Of a DNA stretch of 64,000 bases, positions 1-11,000 are shown piece by piece. Positions within the stretch are counted from its first letter, which is position 1; each line of letters begins with the position of its first letter. A program made the translations under genes and the position numbers. This DNA is from Aplysia californica (lineage: Eukaryota > Mollusca > Gastropoda > Aplysiida > Aplysiidae): contig NW_004797529.1 of NCBI RefSeq assembly GCF_000002075.1, positions 76,247 through 140,246 on the forward strand. Direction: 5' to 3'. The notes beneath the pieces were generated by a model that was not told the DNA's origin, did not search any database, and worked only from the letters and a program-made list of their open reading frames with translations.

Positions 1-2093
1 ACGCTGTTTGTGAAAGATTGCGTGAGGCTGGTCTTGTGGTAAGACTGGAGAAATGTGTTTTTGGAGTCCTGGAGATTGACTTCTTAGGTCACCACATCAC
101 TCCATTAGGATCTACACCTCTCCCCTCCAAGATTAAAGCAATTGAGGATTTTCCCCCTCCTCAAACAGTGAAAGGGTTACAAGAGTACTTAGGGATGGTA
201 AACTTCTATCATCGGTTTATTCCCCATGCAGCAGAGGTCCAACGCCCCCTGTACAATGCTTTAAAGAACTTTTCAAAGTCCACTCAGGTCCAGTGGTAGG
301 AAGAAATGAGCACTGCCTTCCAGACTAGCAAGGCAGCACTGACAGAGGCAGCCATGCTTGCCCACCCGAACACCGACGTGCCCATCGCACTCTCATGTGA
401 TGCATCGGAACAAGCCGATGGCGCGGTTTTCGAACCATTTGTGGATGGGTCGTGGCAACCCTTAGCTTTCTTCAGTAGACGCTTACGTCCTGCAGAGAAG
501 AAGTACAGCGCTTTGACAAAGAACTGCTCAGCATCTATCTCTCCATTCGTCATTTCCGGTTCCTGCTTGAGGGTCGATTATTCTGTGTCTTCACTGACCA
601 CAAGCCCCTGACTTTCTCGATGTCAAAAGTCACAGAACCCTGGTCTGGTCGACAACAGAGGCAACTGTCCTTCATCTCTCAATTCACAACAGACCTCAGG
701 CATATTTCGGGTAAAGACAATGTCACCGCTGACTGCCTTTCACGCTCTATCTCCAACGTGTCGGTAGGCGTAGACTACTCGGCAATGGCAACTTCTCAGG
801 CCGCAAGTGAGGAAGTTCAGGCCTATCGCACAGCCATCACAAATCTCCGTCTGGTTTATACAGCTGTAGAACCAACCGGTCCTCAACTGTTGTGTGACAT
901 CTCCACAGGGAAACCACACCCAGTGGTGCCACCAGACTTCCGACGTCAAGTTTTTGACATCATACATAGCCTTTCACATTCAGGGGCAAGAGCTACAGCA
1001 CGACTTGTGTCCCAGAAGTTTGTGTGGCATGGTTTGAAAAAACAAGTTAGACAATGGGTAAAAGAGTGTTTGGATTGCCAACGATCCAAAGTACACACAC
1101 ACGTCCACACCCCACTTGAGAAGATTCCAACACCAAAGAAAAGATTCAGTCACATACACGTGGACATTGTCGGACCTCTCCCTTCTTCCCAGGGATACAC
1201 TTATCTGTTTACAATCATTGACCGCAGCACACGCTGGCCAGAAGTGATACCACTACAAAACACGTCTACTGTCACTTGTGCACATGCGCTCATCAGTGTA
1301 TGGATAGCCCGTTTTGGCATCCCAACAGACATTACTTCTGACAGGGGTTCTCAATTCATGTCTGCCCTCTGGACGGAAATTATGGAAAGACTCGGGACTA
1401 AGATCCATCGAACGACTTCCTATCATCCACAGTCGAACGGAATCGTCGAGAGATTCCATAGGACTCTTAAATCCTCACTCATGGCTCGACTACATAGTCC
1501 CAACTGGATGGAACAACTACCATGGGTCATGCTGGGCCTAAGAACTGTTCCTAAGGAGGACATCGGAACTTCAGTGGCTGAGTTAGTGTGCGGAGAACCT
1601 CTCACAATTCCAGGAGAACTGATTGCTGCCACCGCCACCCCTTTCTGTGCCACTGAACAGCTGAATGATTTTCGTGGCCAGGCCCAATCATTCCTACCCA
1701 CTCCAACTTCACGACACTGCCAGCCTCCAAACAAGGTGCCAAGCACTTTGACAACAGCAAAGTATGTCTTTATCAGATGCGACGCCTCTCAACGTCCCTT
1801 ACAACGTCCATACACTGGACCATACGTCGTAGCTGCTCGGAACAGCAAAACTTTCCACATACTCATGGGAAATAGGACAGAAACGATTTCAATTGATCGC
1901 CTGAAACCGGCCCACGTAGAAACGTCGCAACCAGTCCTTATCGCTCACCCACCGAAACGTGGACGGCCCAGAACTATCACAACTAACAATCCTGCTCCTC
2001 CACCTCCACCTTCTTCATCTCAGCAGCCTCATCTTACGGCTTCCAAGAGCTCCAGGTCCGGACGTCAACTTCGTCCACCTAGGAGGTTTATGT
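1..2093 (+). mobile_element. Ty3/Gypsy LTR retrotransposon, pol fragment (CsRN1-like), broken
   Basis: Fossil LTR retrotransposon that enters from the left edge. Parts in order: end of the reverse transcriptase with the FLGHHI and connection-type motifs (about 18-298), RNase H (about 306-760), an integrase zinc-finger region (about 960-1080), an integrase core with DIVGP, SDRGSQF and HPQSNGIVERFHR motifs (about 1150-1480), and a proline-rich C-terminal tail ending near 2093. The wording of the reverse transcriptase and integrase resembles the CsRN1-like group of Ty3/Gypsy elements known from flukes and molluscs. It is not whole: gag, protease and most of the polymerase lie outside the window, and the visible part has roughly two or three breaks. 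Age cannot be measured because the partner LTR is not in view. Confidence 0.9.
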
Positions 2094-2115
2094 GAGGACA
2101 ACACTGATGGGGGGT

Positions 2116-2713
2116 TGTGTGGGGTTATACGAAACACTACAAGTACGATCGCATTGACCTCACAAGGACAAGGGACGTCACTCTCCGCGAGAGTGACACA
2201 GGGAGTAAAAATCAAGACCGAGAGGCGAGCAGTTCAACTCACAACAACTCAAGAGGTAAGTCTTAGCTTTATTTAAGCGCTACTCCTACAGTAATACATT
2301 TTATCATTACTGTTAGATCCACCAATAGTCATTGCAGCATTGACAACATGGTTCAAAGACTACAGAGAGGATGAAGACACCACTTCACACACAATGCATA
2401 GAATAAGGGAAGCTGGTGTCTCTAGAGGGTCGGAGAGAGACAGCAACCTGTGTGGAAAAGCCAGAAGAATATCCAACCCGCTGTTAACTCACTTCAGACG
2501 GGTCACACAACAGTTGCGTGACCCCCGCCATGACGCTCGCGTCGGGTCTCACAAGCCCTGCGTGACCAACTTTGGAATTTTTTTTTCGCTCTACAAATCA
2601 CGCACGGATCGCGAGACCCGCCTCGTACCCTTGTTTGGCCAAGCCTGAGCTACTTAGACTTCGTTTCGTATCTCTGGGGCCGGTAGTTTTTAAGTTATTG
2701 AAGGTGAAGGACA
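2116..2713 (+). repeat. Putative 3' LTR of the Ty3/Gypsy element
   Basis: The segment starts with TGTGTGGGG right after a G-rich polypurine-like stretch (2108-2114) that follows pol, and ends with ACA, giving TGT...ACA ends over about 598 bp. This is the expected place and size for the 3' LTR. Without a second copy in the window the boundaries remain provisional. Confidence 0.45.
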
Positions 2714-2735
2714 GTGACCCCAACTGGGGTTGAAC
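2714..2735 (+). other. Primer-binding-site-like sequence after the LTR
   Basis: GTGACCCCAACTGG directly follows the proposed LTR end. It resembles the tRNA-Trp-type primer-binding sites common in this retroelement group (GTGACCCCGACGTG). A primer-binding site belongs after a 5' LTR, so its presence here would imply a second element or a tandem arrangement. Tentative. Confidence 0.3.
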
Positions 2736-3353
2736 AGACCGGAACTCGCGCTTTGTTTTTTTCTATACAGCTCATAGTAATCCGACAGTCGCGTCGTAGT
2801 AACGGTCGAAGAAGTCGCATGAACAAGAATCACATAATTTCGCCGTTTTCTATACTTCTGTGCGTTTTACTAGTTCTAGTGTCTCAGAATATGATGTGTC
2901 TAATAGTTAGGATCCTGGATATGTACCCAAACACGGCCCGAGTCGCAGTTCTAGGGCTAGATCTAGCACTAGTACCGGTGTTGTTTTTCGCGCAACGAAA
3001 TCACAACGTCGTGCCGTACATCTGTCTCATGTAATTCAGTGTATGGGTCTGAATCAATGCACAGACCAGCTTTTATATTTTCACCAAACACTTGCACATG
3101 TATACAAATCAAACCAGAACACTTTGAACTTTTATTTTTGTTGTTGCAGTGAATTTCATTCTACTTGTCACGTCTCTAGAAATTTTTCGAAAATCAAATT
3201 CATGCCAATTTTTAAAAAATCATACAAATTAAAGTATTAGACTTAGACAACTTTAGTTTTTTGTATTAGATTAAGCTTGAATGTTACTTTACTGTGTCAA
3301 AAAATGATTACAATAGGGTAATTTTGAGAGTTGTGGTGATTTATTGAAGGGTG
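2736..3353. other. No gene recognised
   Basis: AT-rich stretch after the putative LTR. Its first 300 bases could be leader sequence of another retroelement copy, but no coding similarity is visible. Open frames at 2714-3034 and 3043-3240 look like chance. Confidence 0.4.
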
Positions 3354-3575
3354 ACCTTATTTAGGCCACATATGGCCTAAATAAGCTAAACCCCCCTCCC
3401 TTACCTTATTTGGGCCACAGGTGGCCTAAATAAGCTAAACCCCCCTCCTTTACCTTATGTAGGCCACACCTGTGGCCTGAATAAGCTAAACCCCCCTCCT
3501 TTACCTTATTTAGGCCACACCTGTGGCCTAAATAAGCTAAACCCCCCTCCCTTACCTTATTTAGGCCACATATGT
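3354..3575. repeat. Tandem 49-51 bp palindrome-bearing repeat, about 4.3 copies
   Basis: Units start at about 3355, 3404, 3453, 3504 and 3555. Each holds an inverted repeat, CTTATTTAGGCCACA against TGTGGCCTAAATAAG, followed by CTAAACCCCCCTCC. The same unit recurs singly or in pairs near 5708, 7683-7775 and 44165-44230. Confidence 0.9.
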
Positions 3576-3871
3576 AGTCAAAATAACCAAACCAATGTAA
3601 AGCATTGGTTTCTTTACAAGTTACATTATTATCTCTTTAAAACTCTTCACATCCATTTTCCTTCACAGCCGTATCGTACATGACATGTGATGTAGAATCA
3701 ATTTAAGGTCCTTGGAAAGGGGACCAGAAAATAACAAAATTATTTTATGATCTTCACTTGCACTTGCAATTTTTTGGACAAATTAAAGTCTACCTAATTA
3801 TATTTTTTCCCCTCATTTTTCTTCACTATAAATGACAACTGGCATGTATTGTTTTCAGTTATTATCAAGAA

Positions 3872-4652
3872 AGTGGATAGGCGGACTACGGGGTCTATCT
3901 AGCCAAAAGGATAGGTGGACCCCGGGGTCTACCTAACAAAATGTTAGGTTTTAGGATGTGAACCCCGGAGTCAGCGTAGTGAAATAAGTAGATCTAGGTT
4001 TAACTAAGGATCGGTGGACCCCGGGGTCAACATAATGTAATAAGTAGATCTAAGTTTATTTTATAATAGGACTGGCGGAGCCCGTGGTCAAAGTAGTGAA
4101 ATTATAAGTAGATATAGGTTTAATTAAGGATTGGAGGACCACGGGGTCTATGTAGTGAAATCAGTAGATCTAGGTTTAATTAAGGATTGGTGGACCCTGG
4201 GGTCAATGTAGTGAAATAAGTACATGTAGATAGATCTAGGTTTAATTTTAAGGATTGGTGGACCCTGGAGTCAACGTAGTGAAATAGGTAGGTTTAAGGT
4301 GAACCCCAGGGTCTACCTAACGAAACACTAGTTAGGTTTTTAGAATAGATGGATCCTGCGGTCACCGTAGTAAAATAAGTAGGTTTAATCAAGGTGTCCC
4401 GGGGGTCCACCAATCCTTAATTAAACCTTCTTAATCCTCTATGGCCTTGGTGACTCCGGGTTCCACCAATCTTTAAAGAAACCTACTTATTTCACTGCGG
4501 TGACCCCAGGGTCCACCTGTCCTAAAACCTAGTACCAATCCTTACTTAAACCAAACCTTATTTCACTACGGTGACTCCGGGGTCCACATCCTAAAACCTA
4601 GTATTTCGCTATGCAGACCCCGGAGTCCACCTATCCTCTACAGGACTATACT
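3872..4652. repeat. Foldback element with tandem-repeat arms
   Basis: The left arm (about 3880-4375) holds around seven units of about 55-70 bp with GTAGTGAAATAAGTAG and GGTGGACCCCGGGGTC. The right arm (about 4393-4640) carries the same units in reverse complement, for example CTACTTATTTCACT and GACCCCGGGGTCCACC. The unit core GGTGGACCCCGGGGTCCACC is itself a 20-bp palindrome. A separate right-arm copy lies at 45862-46180. No coding capacity. It looks like a foldback-type DNA element or an inverted satellite segment. Confidence 0.75.
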
Positions 4653-5257
4653 ATTATTATCAATTTGCAATTTTCATTGATTAGCATTTTTGTTTAAATA
4701 TAATATTGAATCAGAGTGCAGGGGAGTCCGAGGCGCCCGGTCGATTCGGTGGTCGGCTTTTGTAGATCTATGCATTTTTTACGGAAAGCCGTATTACCTA
4801 ACCCTATTACTAGATCTATTAGTGTTGTGAAAACTTCAACCTCTACAGCTCAGACGTCAAAAGATGCTGGTAAATAATAATAGATCTACGTCCTGAAGTT
4901 TCATAATTTATTTTTATACAGAATAACACAGTACACAGTCAGTAGTTTTTATTTCATCGAGTTATAAAAATGGCCTTCGTATAAAAATTGCCTTGTTTTC
5001 AGAAGCAAGTTTTAATAGTTCTAGTTCTATCTAATTGATTTTCATGCGAATTCAACCATTTTGATGATCTTTCTTTTCCTTTTAAGAAGATGTAGATCTA
5101 GGCCTGTCGGATGTGGCAGTGCGAATAGCACTGAGTTGTTTAGATCTAGATCTAGATCTAGACCCATCAAAACACGAGGCTTCGTGGCCGATCACAAAAG
5201 TCTACGGGGCTTATCGAGGCCGATTCGCCCTGCCGCGAGCACGTTCACTAAACTGCC
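4653..5257. other. No gene; AGATCT-rich anonymous DNA
   Basis: No coding similarity. It contains an overlapping AGATCTAG run near 5133-5161 and a 17-bp stretch at about 4664-4680 whose reverse complement occurs next to the related element near 45846. Confidence 0.5.
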
Positions 5258-5748
5258 TACTAGATAGAATCTACTACCAAATATTCTCTACACGATCTTT
5301 GCTACTACTACTACTAGGCCTACTAGCCTACATGTACTACTACGAGACAGTACGAGAGAGTGTCACTCAGGCAAAGATAGTGTAACTTTGACTCAGCCAC
5401 GTAGTATACACACTTTTTATACCCCAAATTTAACCCGAAAGTCCATTCGGAGGATTTGACCTTTTCACTTGACCAAAGTGTGCCAAAATGGTAGCCTAGC
5501 TTTTGCCCCTCCATGAAGGAAAAATCCGGCCCTCATTCAAACCATTGGAATTGAGCAAAATTTTGCGTATTGTGCTTTGTTCTTTACAATATTCATTATG
5601 GTTATGATTTATAAGTTGTACACTGAGGCAAAACCATACTAAATGAGAAAGGTGCACCATTATGAAAGTGGAATGAACTCAGTTGCCTGAAAAGGGTAGT
5701 TTGAACATGTGTGGCCTAAATAAGCTAAACCCCCCTCCCTTACCATAG
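5258..5748 (+). repeat. Dispersed repeat, about 490 bp (copy 1)
   Basis: This segment matches, in reverse complement, 44160-44653. Shared landmarks are the TAGATAGAATCTACTACCAA start, the middle block around 5440-5600 and the TGTGGCCTAAATAAGC end. No coding similarity is apparent. One end is the same palindromic unit found at 3354-3575, so the tandem array may derive from the end of this element. Confidence 0.8.
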
Positions 5749-5969
5749 GGCGATAACATAAAGAAAGCCGAAACTTAAGCGGCTGAAGATCGACTCGGAC
5801 AGGCGCCAGTAGGTGTCTGCTTGACTCCACATAGAGGGCGCCTATTGCCGATCCCTTTAAGCTCGCGTTGCATTGATCTACTGTTGTCTAGTCTGCCTAC
5901 ATCTACCGTATCTAGAATCTAGTTCTAGGTCTTGAGTGATTACAAATTTACAAGAATGGACTCGTCATC

Positions 5970-6132
5970 CGAGAGGGGGAGGGGGAGAGGAGGAGAGGGG
6001 GAGAGAGGGGGAAAGAGAGAGAGGAAGAGAGAGAGGGGGAGAGGGAGGGGGGAGGGAGAGGGGGAGAGGGAGGGAGGGAGGGAGAGGGTGAGAGGGAGGA
6101 AGAGAAAGGGAGGGAGAGAGGGAGGAGAAAGA
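5970..6132 (+). repeat. Purine (GA/GGGA) tract
   Basis: About 160 bp almost purely of G and A on the plus strand. Long open frames here are low-complexity artefacts. Confidence 0.9.
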
Positions 6133-6147
6133 TCATCTTCCCGTATC

Positions 6148-6591
6148 CGGTAGAATGTCATATAAAATTGCAATATTATGTCATAAATGTGTCAATAACA
6201 AAGCTCCCTCATATCTTAGTGATCTCATCCAGATGTATGTTCCATCTAGATCACTAAGATCAGGCGATCAGTATCTTTTAAGAGTTCCTAGAAAAGGGGG
6301 TAAAAAATTAGCTGAAAGGTCGTTCGCCCACCTTGCTCCGTCAGTTTGGAACTCTCTTCCCCAACCCTTGAGACATAAAACATCTGAGTCTAAATTTTTT
6401 TAAATCTTTAAAGACACATTTAATGACATCTTTTTTTGTCTGTAGATTCAGGTTCAATACAATGTTATGTAAATGACTATGTATCCAGTTATGTATTTTG
6501 TGAATTGCATTGTGTATATTATTTTATGCTCATTTCGTGACGACGTGTAAGCGTGCGCGTGTGATAAGCAAGTAGATGCGTGTGTGCGTGC

Positions 6592-6650
<59 letters not shown>

Positions 6651-6921
6651 GCGTACATGTGTGTGCACATGTGTGCGTGTTATGTGTTCGTGAGTGTGTA
6701 TGTCTGTGTGTTTGTGTGTGTGTATGTGTGTGTGTGTTTGTGTGTGTTTGTGTGTGTGTTTGAGTGAGTGTATTTTTGTGTTTGTGTCGCGTGCGTGAAT
6801 ATTGTTCGTACATGTATTTTTATGTAAAGCGCCTAGAGCTGTGTTTACACGGGAGTGGGCGCTATAGAAATTATCTTCATTATTGTTATTATTATTATTA
6901 TCATTATTATTATTATTATTG
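6148..6921 (+). mobile_element. LINE 3' end (CR1/L2/Jockey-like), truncated
   Basis: The frame at 6155-6403 reads like the C-terminal end of a non-LTR reverse transcriptase. It has APSYLSDLIQMYVPSRSLRS, then a VPR motif and the AERSFAHLAPSVWNSLP block that typically closes CR1/L2-like ORF2 proteins, and continues in another frame as KSLKTHL. It is followed by a GT microsatellite and a 3' tail with GGGCGCTATAGAAAT and ATT repeats ending near 6921. The 5' end is truncated, as usual for LINEs. The tail is shared with 58735-58795. Confidence 0.8.
6576..6780 (+). repeat. (GT)n-rich microsatellite inside the LINE tail
   Basis: Pure GT from about 6597 to 6647, with degenerate GT on both sides. A matching GTAAGCGTGCGCGTGTG lead-in occurs at both 6547 and 57671, so this microsatellite seems to travel with the element. 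Confidence 0.9.
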
Positions 6922-7299
6922 TAAATCGACATCCATTTTGACAAGACACGACACGACACAGCCAGATAAGCAGATCTCTAGACGCACAACGAAAAACTAC
7001 ACAGGCCTCGTCTCTTCAAAACCACACTCTATTGACACAGTAAAGCCGAGATATGTAGATCTAGAAAAAAATTAAATTAATTACATCACAACACAGCATA
7101 ATATTTTGGGGGAAAAAAACACGAATTTTCTTAAATATTGCTTAAAATGCAATTCTGCTCGGTGACCACCCTATTTTGACGATGCTGATTTCAAAAATGT
7201 AATTAGTTTTTGTCTACCGTGAAGCACCAGCTCTGAAATGACCATTTAAAATTGTCCCCAGTCCAGTCGGGTGACATCACACAAACCGCTGAACCCGAG
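6922..7299. other. No gene recognised
   Basis: Anonymous AT-rich DNA between the LINE tail and the hairpin at 7300-7490. Nothing supported. Confidence 0.5.
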
Positions 7300-7490
7300 T
7301 TGGCGACGGCGAGACAGCGAGACGGCATTGGGAGTTCGCGACCTCGGTGCTTTCTTGTCGTACCTCCATTTTTAATAACAGTGAAAACAGTTCATAACAA
7401 AATGTGAGTTAAAGAAGAAGTCTCATTTTCACTGTTAAAAAATGGAAATACGACAAGAAAGCACTGCGGTGGTGAGTTGACAGCGAGACG
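7300..7490. repeat. Inverted-repeat hairpin, MITE-like
   Basis: Arms at about 7346-7387 and 7424-7468 are near-perfect reverse complements: GTGCTTTCTTGTCGTA against TACGACAAGAAAGCAC, and AACAGTGAAAA against TTTTCACTGTT. A weaker match extends outward to the GCGAGACG motifs near 7317 and 7483. The loop is about 36 bp. No coding content. Confidence 0.75.
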
Positions 7491-7682
7491 CCCTTCCCAT
7501 TTTTTCGGCGTAATAAGAATGTAGTTTGGATTCCGATAAAGCCGACAACTCCGATCCGAGTTTAAAGCCGCCTGCAGTCGGCCAGCTCTATGTGGGGCAA
7601 GTTGGAAATCATAAGAGAATTTTTATACCTATCGGCGCTTACTGAGTCAGTCTCCGAAATCGGCGTTCTCTATGTTTTCGCC

Positions 7683-7775
7683 CTTATTTAGGCCACAGTC
7701 CACTGTGGCCTAAATAAGCTAAACCCCCCTCCCTTACCTTATTTAGGCCATATGTGGCCTAAATAAGCACTCCCT
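7683..7775. repeat. Palindromic unit of the 50-bp repeat family, two copies
   Basis: Two CTTATTTAGGCC...GGCCTAAATAAG palindromes separated by CTAAACCCCCCTCC, as in 3354-3575. The right end reads AAGCACTCCCTTT, matching the end of the repeat at 44155-44165. Confidence 0.85.
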
Positions 7776-8047
7776 TTATTGAAATACCCCCCAAAACGCC
7801 AGTCTTCAACGCTTGTGGCTGGTGAAAGGGCCCAGTCGCAAGTGAGTTAACTGGCATGATCAGCAGGCAGATCTATTTATGGATCCTGGAGAGGAAGGAA
7901 GAGCAGCTATGGTATTGTGTCGCCTGCAATGACGCCTATTCTCAAACTAAGTAAGTAAGTAGTATCTTTGCTGTTATCCTACTCCACCTGTTTCTTGGTT
8001 GTTGCCACTCAGTTCTATTTTCCAAAAACAAGCTTGATAGAACCTAC

Positions 8048-11000
8048 CACTTTCAATGTCTGCAAGGAAGTTAGTCCACAGCACTTGATCAGGTTTCTTT
8101 GGGTTTCGGTATTGCTCCACCAGCATGTCAAACTGGTTGTCATTGAGGTCATGTTGACCCAGTTTACTGAGCCCCATGGATGCCAGTCCCCTCCGGAACT
8201 GAGGAATGCTAATAGAGCCACTGCGCAGCGGATCAAAATCTTGGAAATACTCGATCACCTGCAAGAACAATAGCAACAGAAGAAGTAAGAAGTGAGCATC
8301 TAAGCATGTTCATATAATAAATGTTCAAGTGCATATATAAATAGCATGGAATCTTTGATTTATAATCAAACCGGCAAGAAAACTTGCAAGATGCACTAGT
8401 CACATATATTCTAGTATAGGACAACTACTTTTCTCCTTGACAATGGGTGGCCATCTTGGACAATTACAACTTTATTTTGAATTTCACAAGAGGCAAACTG
8501 ACTTTAAATTTTCTCCACATTATTTATATATGAATATGATGCACCCATTATGGTACTGGTATCATTTGCATACTAAGAAAGCACATGTCCCAGCTTTACA
8601 ATCTTCCCACTCAGTAGATAGACATAATGTGTCTTGCATGAACTATAAATACTTTGTTCATGGAATCTCATTGACTGCTGTACATTTTCAGAAAGAACAC
8701 ACAACAACTAAATAGAAGCATACATTGTTATATATTTTTGACGCACTGAATCATCCCTTTTCCCCTGAGGGACATTTTTCTATTTATTTCTCAATTAGTT
8801 CCATCAAAATTAAAGGGATGCCTCCAATGTGATTTCAAACAATAGTTGATAAGAGAAGCTGCATGTGAGATGAAACACTGGAACTTGTGAGGTTTCTTTA
8901 ATTTTGTAAATATTAAAAAGACTGACAGAGGATATGACTAATCAACAATGTGTAATCCTATTTTGCACACTTGTTTGTTTCTGCAAGATGAAGATCAAAA
9001 AGAAGTCAGCCTTGACTGTTTAGAACATACATTGACTGAACTCAAAGGATACGGAAGGCTATTCCACCTTTAAACATAGCCAATTTTGTCATCCAAATCT
9101 TTAACATCACAAACTTCCTGATAACTATGCTTTTATTCAACCTGTCTGCCTAAAATAAACACCAAACTGAGAAGAAATTGCTTATCCTTGCAATAAAATT
9201 TTTTATTACAATCAAGATGGATTTGCTCAGGTTTTGCTGAGTTTTGTTATGACAGTAAGCAACAGAGCGACACTGTGCACCAGCTGATCTGGCTCACTGT
9301 AAACTAAGAGTTGATAGGTGTTTTATATTGTCTCTGAGGGCTGGGCCATCTCCAAGGAAGCTTAACCCCATAACAAAAATGGAATCAACACATATGATCT
9401 TACCCTGAGTCTGCTTGCCAGCACAATGTGTCTGATCCTTGCCATTAGCTCCTCAAACTTCACAGGGGGACTCTCCACCCATTTAGTTTCTCCAACTGCT
9501 TGGGGAACCACATTTGTTCTGTTTGGATCTGAGATGTCAACATCATCCATTGTGTGCCCAACAAATTCTGTTGACAGATCAGAAGTTAATGACACATGAA
9601 GAAAGAAGAAGTTACACACAAAAGCTCGTTGGTATCACAGTAAACATAACTTACCTCTGAAAAAAAAAGATTTATATCAAATATATTGTTCTATTATTAT
9701 AGAAAAGGTTTGACTTGAAAAGTTAAGCAGACAGCTAAACTGTAAACAGTTAAGAGGAGTCATTACGGAGACAAAAATAACATTTCTTAAATAAAACTGA
9801 AATAACAGTTTGAGCGATTTTCTGGTGATACTAGGGGAAAACTAAGGTATTCTGATTGGGATCTTCTAACCTTTGCATTGCTACATGGAGTCAGTTTGGC
9901 ATCTCAAGCCTACACAATGATAATAATGAGCATCAAATAACTCACTTACCTTTAGCACAATATTATTTTAAATTGTCGTCAGTATTTCTAACAACATATA
10001 ATAACTAAAGGCAGAGGGAATTTTGTGTGCTAAAATTGGTCAAGCTTTGATAGGTACATGAGGGGAAGAAATTATAGCCAAGAAAAATCCTATTCTATTT
10101 AAAACAAACTTTCATTTTTAAAACCTCTCACAAACACAATTTGTATTCTACAGATAAATCTCTCACCACGTAGGAGCACCAAATAAAGATAAAGAAGCAT
10201 CAAAAGTTGTTAAATGTTAGTCCACTAACTCGTTTCTTGTTCAAAGTACCATAAACACTACATCATCAAGATTATCTAAAAGATATCTTTTATTTCTTTC
10301 CAAACTAGCACAATTATTTAGTACCGTAGTAAAAAACGGAACAGGTCTGAACCTACAACAAAATGTTACAGATGAAACTTCTATATTCACTATATAAGTT
10401 ACAAAAAGTTAAACTGTCTTGTACATCCAATGTGTGCAAGATAATGTCTTTATTTACAGAAGTGAGCATTCTCCCAAACATATTTCTGCCTTCAGCACAA
10501 CGCACATAATACACGATTCAAATTGTAAAGCCTGAAAAGAAAGGCTCAAAGTAACATTTATCTAAATAGAAGATAAAAAGAATTTAATCGTTACAACTTG
10601 AAGAAGAACAGCCTTCCACACAATTTAAGTGACCTCTGTCCACTGCCTGTACAAAAGCTGGATAGTTTACGTCTCCTGAAGAGGGATCCTGGAACTTGTT
10701 CAGAATCAGCTTAAGGTCTTCGTTGTTCACATTCAGTCCCAGGAAGTGAAGAATGCGTGCAAATTGAGGTGGTGTCACAACTCTGGTGTATGCTTTAGAC
10801 TGTGAAAGTAAATCAATAAAGCACATTCCATCAAGTTTGAACCTCTTAAGTAAAAAAACAGAAGCAGTTCAGCAATATGAAATTGCTCACTTAAATCATT
10901 TTTAAAGAGGCATTTAAAGCTGTGCTTAAAAAGATGCTATTATTTGCATATACAAGGGCAAAGAACTAAAGTGGTCAAATAAGTTTTTATATATCAACTT

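Noticed and set aside
3354-3575. CRISPR-like array
   Set aside because: Units are contiguous tandem repeats without unique spacers, in animal DNA.
5932-6173. Arg/Glu/Gly-rich and Ser/Pro/Leu-rich frames
   Set aside because: Purine tract artefact.
6454-6959. Thr/His-rich open frames on the minus strand
   Set aside because: Translations of the GT microsatellite in the LINE tail.
7896-7974. A terminal exon for the EF-hand-like gene after an AG near 7930
   Set aside because: It would add only a few residues (DTIP), with a poor pyrimidine tract before the AG.
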